64,000 nucleotides of DNA from Flavobacterium enshiense DK69 (GTDB lineage Bacteria; Bacteroidota; Bacteroidia; Flavobacteriales; Flavobacteriaceae), in contig NZ_AVCS01000015.1 in NCBI RefSeq assembly GCF_000498495.1, forward strand, positions 310,001 through 374,000, given 5' to 3'. The position numbers were made by a program, and so were the translations under genes. Shown one piece after another: positions 1 through 8,355 of the stretch. Within the stretch, counting starts at the first letter, position 1. Each line of letters opens with the position of its first letter. The notes beneath the pieces were generated by a model. It was not told the origin of the DNA. It worked only from the letters and a program-made list of their open reading frames with translations, and ran no database searches.

Positions 1-1112
1 TGATTCAGATCCCATGAAATCTGTGATTGAAGCTCCATAATTTCATTGGCCCGGGCTTGTTTCACTTCGTCCGGAACGTTGTCTTCCAATAAATAAGCAT
101 GCGTGTTTTCCTCATGAGAATAAGCAAAACAACCCAAACGGTCAAACTTCATTTCCTGTACAAAGTCTTTCAGAATGTTGAAATCTTCTTCAGTTTCCCC
201 AGGGTATCCAACAATTAAAGTTGTACGGATTGCCATCCCAGGAACCGCTTCACGGAATTCTTTCAACAATTTCGTGGTTTTTGCCTGAGTTGTACCGCGG
301 CGCATTGATTTCAGGATATTGTCTGAAATATGCTGCAGCGGAATATCAATATAATTACAGATTTTTGGTTCGCGTTTCATCAATTCCAATACATCCATCG
401 GGAAACCGGTAGGGAAGGCGTAGTGCAAACGAATCCACTCAATACCTTCTACTTTTGCAAGGTTTTCCAATAATTCGGCAAGGTTACGTTTTTTGTACAA
501 ATCCAAACCGTAATACGTTAAATCCTGAGCAATAAGGATTAATTCTTTCACGCCGTTTTTCGCTAGGCCTTGCGCTTCTTTAACCAATTTTTCAATCGGC
601 TGAGAAACGTGTCCGCCACGCATCAACGGAATCGCACAGAAACTGCACGGACGGTCACACCCTTCGGCAATTTTTAAATACGCGTAGTTTTTCGGAGTCG
701 TCGTTAAACGCTCTCCTAATAATTCGTGTTTATAATCGGCACCCAAAGCTTTCAATAATTGCGGTAATTCTGTCGTACCGAAATATTGGTCCACATTCGG
801 GATTTCTTTTTCTAAATCGGGTCTGTAACGTTCAGATAAACATCCGGTTACGAAAACTTTGTCAACCAAACCTCTTTCTTTCTTGTCGGCATATTCCAAA
901 ATCATGTTTACCGATTCTGCTTTCGCATTATCAATAAACCCGCAAGTATTGATAACAATGATGTTACCTTCTTTTTCTGCAGGTGCCTCGTGCTCAACAT
1001 CTTTACCGCTGGCTTTTAACTGGCCCATCAGTACTTCGCTGTCATACACGTTTTTTGAACACCCAAGGGTGATTACATTGATTTTGTTTTTCTTTAATGA
1101 CTTGGTTCTCAT
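1..1112 (-). CDS. rimO: Ribosomal protein S12 methylthiotransferase RimO, C-terminus cut by window edge
   Basis: This gene runs off the left edge, so about 370 codons are visible out of roughly 435 expected. The start is the ATG at 1110-1112, giving MRTKSLKKNKINVITLGC. RimO is a radical-SAM enzyme that adds a methylthio group to a conserved Asp of ribosomal protein S12. The N-terminal UPF0004 domain has the cysteines expected for the auxiliary cluster (GCSKNVYDSE, NTCGF, TGCLS). The radical SAM motif CDRPCSFC lies near residue 150, and SYSHEEN-type sequence is present toward the cut end. MiaB is the main alternative, but the GCSKN start and the family order fit RimO. Palindromic repeat copy A lies upstream. 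Confidence 0.93.
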   Translation of the reverse strand, partial: MRTKSLKKNKINVITLGCSKNVYDSEVLMGQLKASGKDVEHEAPAEKEGNIIVINTCGFIDNAKAESVNMILEYADKKERGLVDKVFVTGCLSERYRPDLEKEIPNVDQYFGTTELPQLLKALGADYKHELLGERLTTTPKNYAYLKIAEGCDRPCSFCAIPLMRGGHVSQPIEKLVKEAQGLAKNGVKELILIAQDLTYYGLDLYKKRNLAELLENLAKVEGIEWIRLHYAFPTGFPMDVLELMKREPKICNYIDIPLQHISDNILKSMRRGTTQAKTTKLLKEFREAVPGMAIRTTLIVGYPGETEEDFNILKDFVQEMKFDRLGCFAYSHEENTHAYLLEDNVPDEVKQARANEIMELQSQISWDLN

Positions 1113-1170
1113 GTAATTATGATGTTTATTTTATTTAAATAAAGTGCGCAAAATTACGCTTTTTATATTT

Positions 1171-1290
1171 AGGAGCACCATCGTTTGGGAATTTTTTAAG
1201 GGTTTGGTTCCGCCATCCGCTATATCTTTCACTTTTTAAAGAAAAAAGTAAAAGGATGCCGCTGCTGTCGGGGCTAAAATCAAAGGTCGG
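1171..1290. repeat. Dispersed imperfect palindromic repeat, copy A
   Basis: This is a degenerate member of a repeat family also found at 45195-45303 and 56576-56712. Shared landmarks are a left arm GGTTCCGCCATCCGCT, then ATCTTT opening a hairpin, AAAGGAT closing it, and a right arm with CGCTG followed by TCGGGGCT. The hairpin stem is CTTTCACTTTTT (1226-1237) against AAAAAAGTAAAAG (1242-1254), with one mismatch. It lies between the porin terminator and rimO. Orientation is the same as in the other copies. Confidence 0.65.
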
Positions 1291-1293
1291 GAA

Positions 1294-1319
1294 ATAAAAA
1301 ACCACTCCCGAAAGAGTGG
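1294..1319 (-). terminator. Rho-independent terminator of the OMPP1 porin gene
   Basis: Read on the minus strand, a 6-bp stem CCACTC/GAGTGG with a 6-nt loop is followed by TTTTTTATTT. It lies 26 bp after the stop of the gene at 1345-2880. Confidence 0.8.
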
Positions 1320-1344
1320 CCTACGTATTATTATGTCTGCTTTC

Positions 1345-2880
1345 TTAGAAGTTAAAGGTGTAGGTTAGGAAAAAATTGTTGGTTTTTGTTGTAACCGTAG
1401 CGGCATCCGTAAAGCTTGATAGCAGATATACCTGCATGTCTCTTTGCGAGTAGGCGTAGGCAAAATCAAGTCGGGAAAACCCAAAATCATAACCAATTCC
1501 TGTGGAGAACCCATGTAAGTCACCAATAGTTTTCCCATTGTCATACGGACTTTGTTCAAAGCGGTATCCTCCTCTAAGGCTAACTTGTTTCATTCGGTGT
1601 TCAAATCCTGCCCTAACTTCCGAAGCCGCTCTCAATGAGCTATTCATTAAAGAGTTGACAGAACTGTAAAATATTTCGTTTTCCGGTTTGTATTTCGTAG
1701 TGGAATAATCTTTATAGGTATAATCCACACTGATTAATCCTTTTTTGCCAAACAAAAAAGTTCCACTAACGTTGAATTTTTGGGGAGTATTTAATTTATA
1801 GCTCGGATAAATATTAATTACCGGCGGATATTTAGACGCTGATGATGCTAAATTGTTAGGGTCGCTGTATCTTGATGAAATATCTTGTGAAAGTTCGTCT
1901 GTAAGATTGTACCAGGTAGGTGATTCATAAGCAAACCCAACCCTGAATTCTTTGCTTAATTTAGCTATGGCGCCAACACTTAAAGAAAAACCGCTTCCGT
2001 AAGTGTGCATGTGATTGTTGAAGACGACGCTGTGAAGCGTGTTTCCGGTTAAGTTATTGGGACCCGAGTTCGACTCATATAAAGAGGAGTATTGAAAATA
2101 ATTGGTGAAATGAGAATTCAGATTAAGCCCTAAATAAAGTATGTCTTTGTAATCGGTGGCAAAATTAAAACTCAATTTACCGTTATATCCCGATGAGTTA
2201 ACCATGTTGGTCTGATAATAGGAAGTATTTCTGGGTACATTTGATGTGTAGACGGTGTTGTTTGGATCTGGGGTAACAGGGTCGAACATGAAACTCCAAT
2301 ATCCTAACCATGCCTGTTGGTCCGCAAAAGGCAAGGACGTATAGTTCTCATAGCTGCCATCATCCAAGACACCTAATTTTATTCCTCCAAGTCCTCCAAA
2401 TCCGTTTGCAAAAGAAGTAAAGTATTCATCTATAGAACGGTTCGGATTTACCCCCTGAGTATAAATGTCGTTGTCAAAGTCATTTGTGGTTTCATAGTTG
2501 ATGGCAAAAGTAAATCGCTTCCAATCAGCGTTTGGTTTGGTGTTGTAAAAGACAAAAGCGGCACCCATTTCGTTGAAATTGAAGGTGGTGGTGTTGTCTT
2601 TAGCCATTCCGCCATAATAATTCGACTTGTTGCTGTTGTTGTAAACGCTCATCGTTAATGAAGATGTATTGCTGTTCAATAACGCCGATCCGGCCGGGTT
2701 GACGTTAATCGATGATAAATCACCGCCAACAGCTCCAAAAGCACCGCTCATCCCCCGGAATCGGGCGCTACCCTGAGTGTTGTCCATTGCATAACGCAAT
2801 GCGGTCAAAGGAGTGGGTTCTTGGGCGTTTGCTATTAGGGCCGACAAGAAAAGTACTGTGTTAAGTAAGTATTTTTTCAT
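1345..2880 (-). CDS. OMPP1/FadL/TodX-family outer membrane transport protein
   Basis: The 511-residue protein has a signal peptide (about residues 1-19, ending NAQ) and a mature part rich in Asn, Tyr, Ser and Gly in alternating beta-strand pattern. It ends in an aromatic terminal strand (FFLTYTFNF), as outer-membrane barrels do. The early segment GARFRGMSGAFGAVGGD matches the N-terminal hatch region of the OMPP1/FadL/TodX family in Bacteroidetes, where members are often labelled hemin receptors on weak evidence. The likely role is passive uptake of hydrophobic compounds; the substrate cannot be read from sequence. It follows the lipoprotein gene on the same strand, but a terminator lies between them. 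The start ATG follows an A/T-rich leader without Shine-Dalgarno sequence. Confidence 0.82.
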   Translation of the reverse strand: MKKYLLNTVLFLSALIANAQEPTPLTALRYAMDNTQGSARFRGMSGAFGAVGGDLSSINVNPAGSALLNSNTSSLTMSVYNNSNKSNYYGGMAKDNTTTFNFNEMGAAFVFYNTKPNADWKRFTFAINYETTNDFDNDIYTQGVNPNRSIDEYFTSFANGFGGLGGIKLGVLDDGSYENYTSLPFADQQAWLGYWSFMFDPVTPDPNNTVYTSNVPRNTSYYQTNMVNSSGYNGKLSFNFATDYKDILYLGLNLNSHFTNYFQYSSLYESNSGPNNLTGNTLHSVVFNNHMHTYGSGFSLSVGAIAKLSKEFRVGFAYESPTWYNLTDELSQDISSRYSDPNNLASSASKYPPVINIYPSYKLNTPQKFNVSGTFLFGKKGLISVDYTYKDYSTTKYKPENEIFYSSVNSLMNSSLRAASEVRAGFEHRMKQVSLRGGYRFEQSPYDNGKTIGDLHGFSTGIGYDFGFSRLDFAYAYSQRDMQVYLLSSFTDAATVTTKTNNFFLTYTFNF

Positions 2881-2902
2881 GACAAATCTGGTTTAAATAG
2901 AA

Positions 2903-2935
2903 ATAAAAACCTAAGCCCAATTGAATGAGCTTAGG
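2903..2935 (-). terminator. Terminator after the aromatic-rich lipoprotein gene
   Basis: The minus-strand hairpin has a 7-bp stem CCTAAGC/GCTTAGG and a 12-nt loop, followed by TTTTTATTT. It separates the lipoprotein gene from the downstream porin gene. Confidence 0.78.
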
Positions 2936-2947
2936 TGATTTGAAAAT

Positions 2948-4009
2948 TTATCGTCGGCCTCCGCCGCCTCCGCCGCCACCGCCGGAACGACCTCCGCCGC
3001 CACCGCCGTAACCACCGCCGCTTCCGCCTCCGTAGCCACCGCCTCCATAACCTCCGGAACTTCTAGGTGAAGAAGGTGTGGAATAGCTTCCTGAACTTCT
3101 AGGTGAAGATGGTGTTGAATAGCTTCCTGAACTTCTAGGGTTTGAGTAACTTCCGGAGCTTCTAGGATATGAAGAACCGCTGTTGCCTCTTGGTGTAGAA
3201 TATTGGTAATTTCGTGGTTGTGTTCCCTGACCGTTTCTAGGAGTTGAATATTGTCCGCTGCTTCTTGGGTTAGTGAAGTTTCCGTTTTGATTGTTTAAGC
3301 TTGAGCGTGGATTGTAATATTGACCGCTGCTTCTTGTACCTGATGTAGCGCTATAGTTTCTTCCTCCGTCAGCTCTGGTACCTGAAGAATTGTATTGAGT
3401 AGGGTAGCCTCTTCTGTTTCCATTGTTATATGCATAACTGCTTCGTCCTCCGCTGTAGGCGTAGCCGCCTCTTGTTCCATAGGCGTAGTTGCCATAATAG
3501 CCGCAATAACCATAATGGTATCCATAATAAGGGTAGTAGCAGTAAGGGTTGTAGTAGCCCCATCCGTAATATGGGTAACCCCAGCCCCAACCCCAGCTGA
3601 TGCCCCAACTCCATCCATAATAAGGGTAGTACCATCCGTAGCCTGCATACCAAGGATTGTAGTAGCTATCATAGTAATTTACGGTTACGTTTTTTGAATT
3701 TTCACCCCAACCGGCATAATTATCCTGCTGTTTGTAAACAATGGTGTCATTGTTAGTGCCGGTAACAGCGCCGCTGTCATTAGGTGAGTAATTGTCTTTA
3801 TTGGCAGCAAAGTACTCTTTGTACTTGCTGTTTTGTGAAGCATTGGCTTCAGGGTATTGATACTGTGACTTTTCAGGAGAACCGTATACACCGTCATTGT
3901 CGTAATACGACGAGTTCTGATAGGGGCCACAGGAAGAAACCAAAAGTCCTACTAGTCCAAATAGTATATAAATGGATATATTTCGGCCGGATACGTATAT
4001 AGTTTTCAT
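2948..4009 (-). CDS. Low-complexity Tyr/Trp/Gly-rich lipoprotein of unknown function
   Basis: The 353-residue protein starts with a lipoprotein signal peptide; the lipobox LLVSSC puts the acylated Cys at about residue 27. A polar Asn/Ser/Tyr region follows. Residues about 115-180 are extremely rich in Tyr, Trp and Gly (for example WGWGWGYPYYGWGYYN). A Ser/Arg/Pro segment then carries repeats of PRSSGSYSTP type, 8-12 residues each. The last 35 residues are almost only Gly with some Tyr, Arg and Ser. No enzyme domain is visible. Such composition suggests a surface or periplasmic scaffold, adhesive or self-associating polypeptide, which is inference. It is divergent from proS with overlapping promoters, and a terminator follows. 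Confidence 0.75.
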   Translation of the reverse strand: MKTIYVSGRNISIYILFGLVGLLVSSCGPYQNSSYYDNDGVYGSPEKSQYQYPEANASQNSKYKEYFAANKDNYSPNDSGAVTGTNNDTIVYKQQDNYAGWGENSKNVTVNYYDSYYNPWYAGYGWYYPYYGWSWGISWGWGWGYPYYGWGYYNPYCYYPYYGYHYGYCGYYGNYAYGTRGGYAYSGGRSSYAYNNGNRRGYPTQYNSSGTRADGGRNYSATSGTRSSGQYYNPRSSLNNQNGNFTNPRSSGQYSTPRNGQGTQPRNYQYSTPRGNSGSSYPRSSGSYSNPRSSGSYSTPSSPRSSGSYSTPSSPRSSGGYGGGGYGGGSGGGYGGGGGGRSGGGGGGGGGRR

Positions 4010-4029
4010 ATCAGTGGTGTTTTTTATTG

Positions 4030-4057
4030 TTGGTCATAACAAAATTAGTTAGTTTTG
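4030..4057 (+). promoter_or_regulatory. Promoter of proS (-33 TTG, -7 TAGTTTTG)
   Basis: TTG at 4030-4032 and TAGTTTTG at 4050-4057 are 17 bp apart; a second TTG at 4027-4029 would give 20 bp. The -7 box fits TAnnTTTG. The predicted leader is about 48 nt. The element interleaves with the lipoprotein promoter on the other strand. Confidence 0.55.
4040..4047 (-). promoter_or_regulatory. -7 box of the lipoprotein gene promoter
   Basis: The minus strand reads TAATTTTG, a full match to the Bacteroidetes -7 consensus TAnnTTTG. It lies about 30 bp from the lipoprotein start and 2 bp from the divergent proS -7 box. No clear -33 TTG was found. Confidence 0.55.
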
Positions 4058-4111
4058 TCGAACTATTTTCATTAAAGTAAGTTAAACAATATTTGTGCCA
4101 AAGTATTAAAA

Positions 4112-5590
4112 ATGAGTAAGAACTTAACAAAGCGATCAGAAGATTATTCCAAGTGGTATAATGAACTGGTTGTAAAAGCAGATTTAGCAGAAAATTCCGG
4201 TGTAAGAGGTTGTATGGTTATCAAACCGTACGGATATGCAATTTGGGAAAAGATACAGCGAGAATTAGACCGTATGTTTAAAGAAACAGGTCACAGTAAT
4301 GCGTATTTTCCGTTGTTTGTGCCCAAAAGTATGTTTGAGGCGGAAGAGAAAAATGCAGAAGGATTTGCTAAAGAATGTGCGATTGTTACTCATTATCGAT
4401 TAAAAACCGATGAAGAAAACAAAGGTAAACTTATTGTTGATCCAAACGCGAAACTGGAAGAGGAATTAATTGTTCGTCCAACCAGTGAAGCAATTATCTG
4501 GTCTACCTATAAAGGCTGGGTGCAATCCTACAGAGATTTGCCGTTGTTGATTAATCAATGGGCGAATGTGGTGCGTTGGGAGATGCGTACGCGTTTGTTT
4601 TTACGTACGGCTGAATTTTTATGGCAGGAAGGACATACGGCGCATGCTACTAAAGAAGAAGCATTGGCAGAGTCAGTGCAGATGATGAATGTGTATGCTG
4701 ATTTTGTTCAGGATTTCATGGCGATTCCGGTGATGAAAGGAGTGAAAACAGAAACCGAGCGTTTTGCAGGGGCAGAAGAGACATACTGTATTGAAGCTTT
4801 GATGCAAGACGGAAAAGCGCTTCAGGCAGGAACATCTCATTTCTTAGGGCAGAATTTTGCCAAGGCTTTCGATGTTAAATTTGCAAATAAAGAGGGGAAA
4901 CAAGAACACGTATGGGGGACTTCATGGGGAGTTTCAACCCGTTTGATGGGTGCTTTGGTGATGACGCATTCTGATGATAACGGATTGGTGTTGCCTCCAA
5001 ATTTAGCGCCAATTCAAGTTGTAATTGTGCCAATCCATAGAACAGACGAACAATTGGATGCGATTTCCGCTCAGGTAAATGATTTAATGAAGGAATTGCG
5101 TAAAGCAGGTATTTCTGTTAAATTTGACGATAGAGATACGCAAAAGCCAGGTTTTAAGTTTGCGGAATGGGAATTAAAAGGAGTTCCGGTTCGTTTGGCA
5201 ATCGGTCCGAACGATTTAGAAAACGGAACGTATGAAGTGGCGCGTCGTGATACTTTAACAAAAGAAACGGTTTCCAAAGAAGGAATTGTGGGTTATCTTC
5301 AGAGTCTGTTGGAGCAAATTCAAAGCGACTTGTTTAATAAAGCATTGAGCTACAGGGATACACATATTACTGAGGTGAATTCGTTCGAGGAATTCAAGGA
5401 TGTTTTGGAAAACAAAGCTGGTTTCGTGGCTGCACATTGGGACGGTACTCCGGAGACGGAAGAAAAGATAAAAGAACTTACAAAAGCAACCATTCGCTGT
5501 ATTGCTTTAGATAGAAAAGAAGAGACGGGAAGCTGTGTTTTTACAGGCAAACCATCCTCAGGCAGAGTGCTTTTCGCTAAAGCGTATTAA
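4112..5590 (+). CDS. proS: Prolyl-tRNA synthetase, archaeal/eukaryal-type (class IIa)
   Basis: The 492-residue enzyme charges tRNA-Pro with proline. The length and the absence of the large editing insertion fit the type 3 (eukaryal/archaeal-like) ProRS normal in Bacteroidetes. Visible landmarks are VRPTSE at 121-126 (proline/ATP pocket), class II motif 2 at about 155-175 ([20 protein letters not shown]), motif 3 with [17 protein letters not shown], an anticodon-binding domain starting near residue 300 (PIQVVIVPI) and the terminal Tyr typical of this type. The ATG follows an A-rich stretch (AAGTATTAAAA). The next features downstream are the tRNA-Glu genes, which have their own promoter. Confidence 0.97.
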   Translation: MSKNLTKRSEDYSKWYNELVVKADLAENSGVRGCMVIKPYGYAIWEKIQRELDRMFKETGHSNAYFPLFVPKSMFEAEEKNAEGFAKECAIVTHYRLKTDEENKGKLIVDPNAKLEEELIVRPTSEAIIWSTYKGWVQSYRDLPLLINQWANVVRWEMRTRLFLRTAEFLWQEGHTAHATKEEALAESVQMMNVYADFVQDFMAIPVMKGVKTETERFAGAEETYCIEALMQDGKALQAGTSHFLGQNFAKAFDVKFANKEGKQEHVWGTSWGVSTRLMGALVMTHSDDNGLVLPPNLAPIQVVIVPIHRTDEQLDAISAQVNDLMKELRKAGISVKFDDRDTQKPGFKFAEWELKGVPVRLAIGPNDLENGTYEVARRDTLTKETVSKEGIVGYLQSLLEQIQSDLFNKALSYRDTHITEVNSFEEFKDVLENKAGFVAAHWDGTPETEEKIKELTKATIRCIALDRKEETGSCVFTGKPSSGRVLFAKAY

Positions 5591-5617
5591 AAAAAAATAT
5601 TTTTTTTGAGATAAGTG

Positions 5618-5647
5618 TTGCAAGAATAGAAATTAGTTGTATTTTTG
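5618..5647 (+). promoter_or_regulatory. Promoter of the tRNA-Glu cluster
   Basis: TTG at 5618-5620, a 19-bp spacer, and TATTTTTG at 5640-5647 form a consensus Bacteroidetes sigma-ABfr-type promoter. The -7 box ends 23 bp before the first tRNA. This is one of the best promoters in the window. Confidence 0.72.
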
Positions 5648-5670
5648 CAACCGCAATGAAGAAAAAAGAC

Positions 5671-5742
5671 GGCCCGTTCGTCTATCGGTTAGGACGCCAG
5701 GTTTTCATCCTGGTAAGAGGGGTTCGATTCCCCTACGGGCTA
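5671..5742 (+). tRNA. tRNA-Glu (anticodon TTC), copy 1
   Basis: The 72-nt gene has acceptor arms GGCCCGT/ACGGGCT (first pair G-U), anticodon stem CCAGG/CCTGG around loop TTTTCAT with anticodon TTC, and T-arm GAGGGGTTCGATTCCCC. The discriminator base is A, and CCA is not encoded. Confidence 0.97.
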
Positions 5743-5767
5743 CAACTTTTTTCTTTATTGTTTTACT

Positions 5768-5839
5768 GGCCCGTTCGTCTATCGGTTAGGACGCCAGGTT
5801 TTCATCCTGGTAAGAGGGGTTCGATTCCCCTACGGGCTA
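5768..5839 (+). tRNA. tRNA-Glu (anticodon TTC), copy 2
   Basis: The sequence is identical to copy 1 over all 72 nt. It is separated from copy 1 by 25 nt of T-rich spacer. CCA is not encoded. Confidence 0.97.
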
Positions 5840-5880
5840 CTATTTATTGAAAAATTGGGCAACCAAGAAATGAGCTTAAC

Positions 5881-5952
5881 GGCCCGTTCGTCTATCGGTT
5901 AGGACGCCAGGTTTTCATCCTGGTAAGAGGGGTTCGATTCCCCTACGGGCTA
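5881..5952 (+). tRNA. tRNA-Glu (anticodon TTC), copy 3
   Basis: The sequence is identical to copies 1 and 2. The spacer from copy 2 is 41 nt. No separate promoter is evident, so the three tRNAs are probably one transcript. Confidence 0.97.
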
Positions 5953-6109
5953 CAAAATTAGTTGTGATTAAGTTTTATAAAATAATGATTCAGTGTCTCG
6001 AATTATTATTTTATTAGTTAAAACCAAAGTGATTGTTCAGCAATTGTGGGAGGTTTTTCTTTTTTAACTAATAATTTAAAATAATTATTACAATTAAAAA
6101 ATTAAAAAA

Positions 6110-6361
6110 ATGGCAAATCATAAGTCAGCTTTAAAAAGAATTAGAAGCAACGAGAAAAAAAGAGTATTAAACAGATACCAACATAAAACTACACGTAATG
6201 CTATTAAAGCAATCCGTTTAGCAACTGATAAGACTGAAGCATCTGCGAAATTATCTTCTGTAATCTCTATGATTGACAAATTAGCGAAGAAAAACATCAT
6301 TCACGCTAATAAAGCTTCAAACTTGAAATCAAAATTAACAAGACACGTAGCTGCTTTATAG
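6110..6361 (+). CDS. rpsT: 30S ribosomal protein S20
   Basis: The 83-residue basic protein (MANHKSALKRIRSNEKKR start, typical length) is bS20, which binds 16S rRNA in the body of the 30S subunit. The leader from tRNA copy 3 is 157 nt, strongly A/T-rich, and ends in AATTAAAAAA directly before ATG. This is the A-rich, Shine-Dalgarno-free initiation region characteristic of Flavobacteriia. No consensus promoter was found in the leader, so read-through from the tRNA promoter is possible. A strong terminator follows 22 bp after the stop. Confidence 0.97.
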   Translation: MANHKSALKRIRSNEKKRVLNRYQHKTTRNAIKAIRLATDKTEASAKLSSVISMIDKLAKKNIIHANKASNLKSKLTRHVAAL

Positions 6362-6382
6362 TAAGTGTCTGTTGAAATAATA

Positions 6383-6410
6383 AAGCTCTCAATATTGAGA
6401 GCTTTTTTTA
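6383..6410 (+). terminator. Terminator of rpsT
   Basis: The palindrome AGCTCTCAATATTGAGAGCT is followed by a run of seven T. It lies directly downstream of rpsT. Confidence 0.9.
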
Positions 6411-6478
6411 TTGTTATCAATTGGTTAAAATTTAGCTAACTACTTCATAGTTAGTGTTTTTAATTCAAAAAATAGTTG

Positions 6479-6486
6479 TACCTTTG
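6479..6486 (+). promoter_or_regulatory. -7 box of typA promoter
   Basis: TACCTTTG is a full TAnnTTTG match, 18 bp before the ATG at 6505. It lies inside the longest upstream extension of the open frame, which is evidence that the extension is not translated. No clean -33 TTG was seen. Confidence 0.6.
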
Positions 6487-6504
6487 CACCTTCAAAATTT
6501 GTAT

Positions 6505-8304
6505 ATGACTTCAATTAGAAACATCGCGATTATTGCTCACGTTGACCACGGTAAAACGACTTTGGTTGACAAAATTATGTATCACTGTCAGTTATTCCGT
6601 GAAAACGAGAATACAGGAGATTTAATCCTGGATAACAACGACTTGGAAAGAGAAAGAGGTATTACCATTACTTCTAAAAACGTTTCTGTTGTTTATAAAG
6701 GAACTAAAATTAATATTATCGATACTCCCGGTCACGCCGATTTCGGTGGAGAAGTGGAACGTGTGTTAAACATGGCCGATGGTGTTTTATTGTTGGTAGA
6801 TGCATTTGAAGGACCTATGCCGCAAACACGTTTCGTATTGCAGAAAGCAATCGATTTGGGTTTGAAACCATGTGTGGTGGTAAACAAAGTGGATAAAGAA
6901 AACTGTACTCCGGAAGAAGTACACGAAAAAGTTTTCGACTTAATGTTCGAATTAGGAGCACAAGAATGGCAGTTGGATTTTCCTACTGTATATGGTTCCG
7001 CAAAAAATAACTGGATGTCTGACGATTGGAAAAACCAAACGGAGAACATCGAGCCGCTTTTAGATATGGTATTGGAGCACATTCCGGCACCAAAAGTTTC
7101 TGAAGGAACGCCACAGATGTTGATCACTTCTTTGGATTTCTCTTCTTTCACAGGACGTATCGCTATCGGTCGTTTACAAAGAGGTGAATTAAAAGAGGGT
7201 CAGAATATTTCGTTGGTAAAACGTGACGGAAAGATCATCAAATCAAAAATTAAAGAATTACACACTTTTGACGGACTTGGACGTAAAAAAGTGGAAAGCG
7301 TAAAAGCTGGAGATATCTGTGCTATCGTTGGATTAGAAGGTTTCGAAATCGGGGATACAGTTGCTGATTTCGAAAATCCGGAAGCATTGGCAACTATTGC
7401 TATCGACGAGCCTACAATGAGTATGTTGTTTACTATCAACGATTCACCATTCTTCGGTAAAGAAGGTAAATTCGTTACTTCACGACATATTAAAGACCGT
7501 TTAAATAAAGAGCTAGAGAAAAACCTTGCTTTAAGAGTAAACGAAACAGATTCTGCTGATAAATTCATGGTTTTCGGACGTGGAGTACTTCACTTATCGG
7601 TACTTATCGAGACAATGCGTCGTGAAGGTTATGAATTACAGATTGGTCAGCCTCAGGTTATCATCAAAGAGATTGACGGAGTAAAATGTGAGCCAATTGA
7701 GGAATTGACTATCGACTTACCTGAGAACGTTTCTGGTAGAGCGGTTGAATTTGTAACTGTTCGTAAAGGTGAAATGTTAAGCATGGAGCCAAAAGGTGAG
7801 CGTATGATCATCCAGTTCAACATTCCTTCCCGTGGTATCATCGGATTAAGAAACCAATTATTGACTGCTACTGCCGGTGAAGCTATTATGTCACACCGTT
7901 TCTTGGAATACCAACCATTCAAAGGTGAAATTCCAGGTCGTTTAAGTGGTTCATTAATCTCTATGGAAAACGGAAAAGCGATTCCTTATTCAATCGATAA
8001 ATTACAGGAAAGAGGTAAATTCTTCGTAGATCCGAATGAAGATATCTATGAAGGTCAGGTTATCGGTGAGAACTCAAGAGGAGATGATATGGTTGTTAAC
8101 GTAACTAAAACCAAGAAGTTGACAAACGTACGTTCTTCAGGAGCTGATGATAAAGCGAGAATTATTCCTGCTATCAAATTCTCATTGGAGGAAGCTTTGG
8201 AGTACATCCAAAAAGACGAGTATGTAGAGGTAACGCCAAAATCGTTGCGTTTACGTAAAATCTACCTAAATGAAAACGACAGAAAACGATTTAAAATTGA
8301 TTAA
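6505..8304 (+). CDS. typA: Translational GTPase TypA/BipA
   Basis: The 599-residue ribosome-binding GTPase of the EF-G-like group is involved in ribosome assembly and stress or cold adaptation. The G1 loop is HVDHGKTTL (about residues 11-19), G2 is in RERGITI, G3 is DTPGHADFGG and G4 is NKVDK. EF-G domain II, III and V-like regions and the TypA-specific C-terminal domain follow, with the family segment PSRGIIGLRNQLLTATAG. The open frame extends 17 codons upstream, but ATG 6505 gives the canonical MTSIRNIAIIAHVDHGKTTL start. That ATG also sits 18 bp after a consensus -7 box, so the leader is short. Confidence 0.97.
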   Translation: MTSIRNIAIIAHVDHGKTTLVDKIMYHCQLFRENENTGDLILDNNDLERERGITITSKNVSVVYKGTKINIIDTPGHADFGGEVERVLNMADGVLLLVDAFEGPMPQTRFVLQKAIDLGLKPCVVVNKVDKENCTPEEVHEKVFDLMFELGAQEWQLDFPTVYGSAKNNWMSDDWKNQTENIEPLLDMVLEHIPAPKVSEGTPQMLITSLDFSSFTGRIAIGRLQRGELKEGQNISLVKRDGKIIKSKIKELHTFDGLGRKKVESVKAGDICAIVGLEGFEIGDTVADFENPEALATIAIDEPTMSMLFTINDSPFFGKEGKFVTSRHIKDRLNKELEKNLALRVNETDSADKFMVFGRGVLHLSVLIETMRREGYELQIGQPQVIIKEIDGVKCEPIEELTIDLPENVSGRAVEFVTVRKGEMLSMEPKGERMIIQFNIPSRGIIGLRNQLLTATAGEAIMSHRFLEYQPFKGEIPGRLSGSLISMENGKAIPYSIDKLQERGKFFVDPNEDIYEGQVIGENSRGDDMVVNVTKTKKLTNVRSSGADDKARIIPAIKFSLEEALEYIQKDEYVEVTPKSLRLRKIYLNENDRKRFKID

Positions 8305-8325
8305 TCATAATATTTGTATAAAAAA

Positions 8326-8353
8326 AGCCGTTCATTGAACGGCTTTTTTTTTA
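8326..8353. terminator. Bidirectional terminator between typA and the YeaQ-like gene
   Basis: Stem AGCCGTTC/GAACGGCT with a 3-nt loop is flanked by an A run on one side and nine T on the other. It can end transcripts from both directions. Confidence 0.9.
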
Positions 8354-8355
8354 TT

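Noticed and set aside
2948..3260. CRISPR-like repeat array in the lipoprotein gene
   Set aside because: The 33-36 bp direct repeats keep the reading frame and encode PRSSGSYSTP units. There are no spacers of unique sequence and no cas genes.
3395..3697. Long open frames on the plus strand and in other minus frames inside the lipoprotein gene
   Set aside because: They are shadows of the repetitive Tyr/Gly-coding sequence. Their composition is low complexity and no start region or homology is visible.
5656..5850. A 64-codon frame across the first two tRNA-Glu genes
   Set aside because: It reads through tRNA sequence twice and so repeats itself. It is not a gene.
6454..6504. Longer typA start
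   Set aside because: The 17 extra codons cover the -7 box and differ from the family N-terminus.
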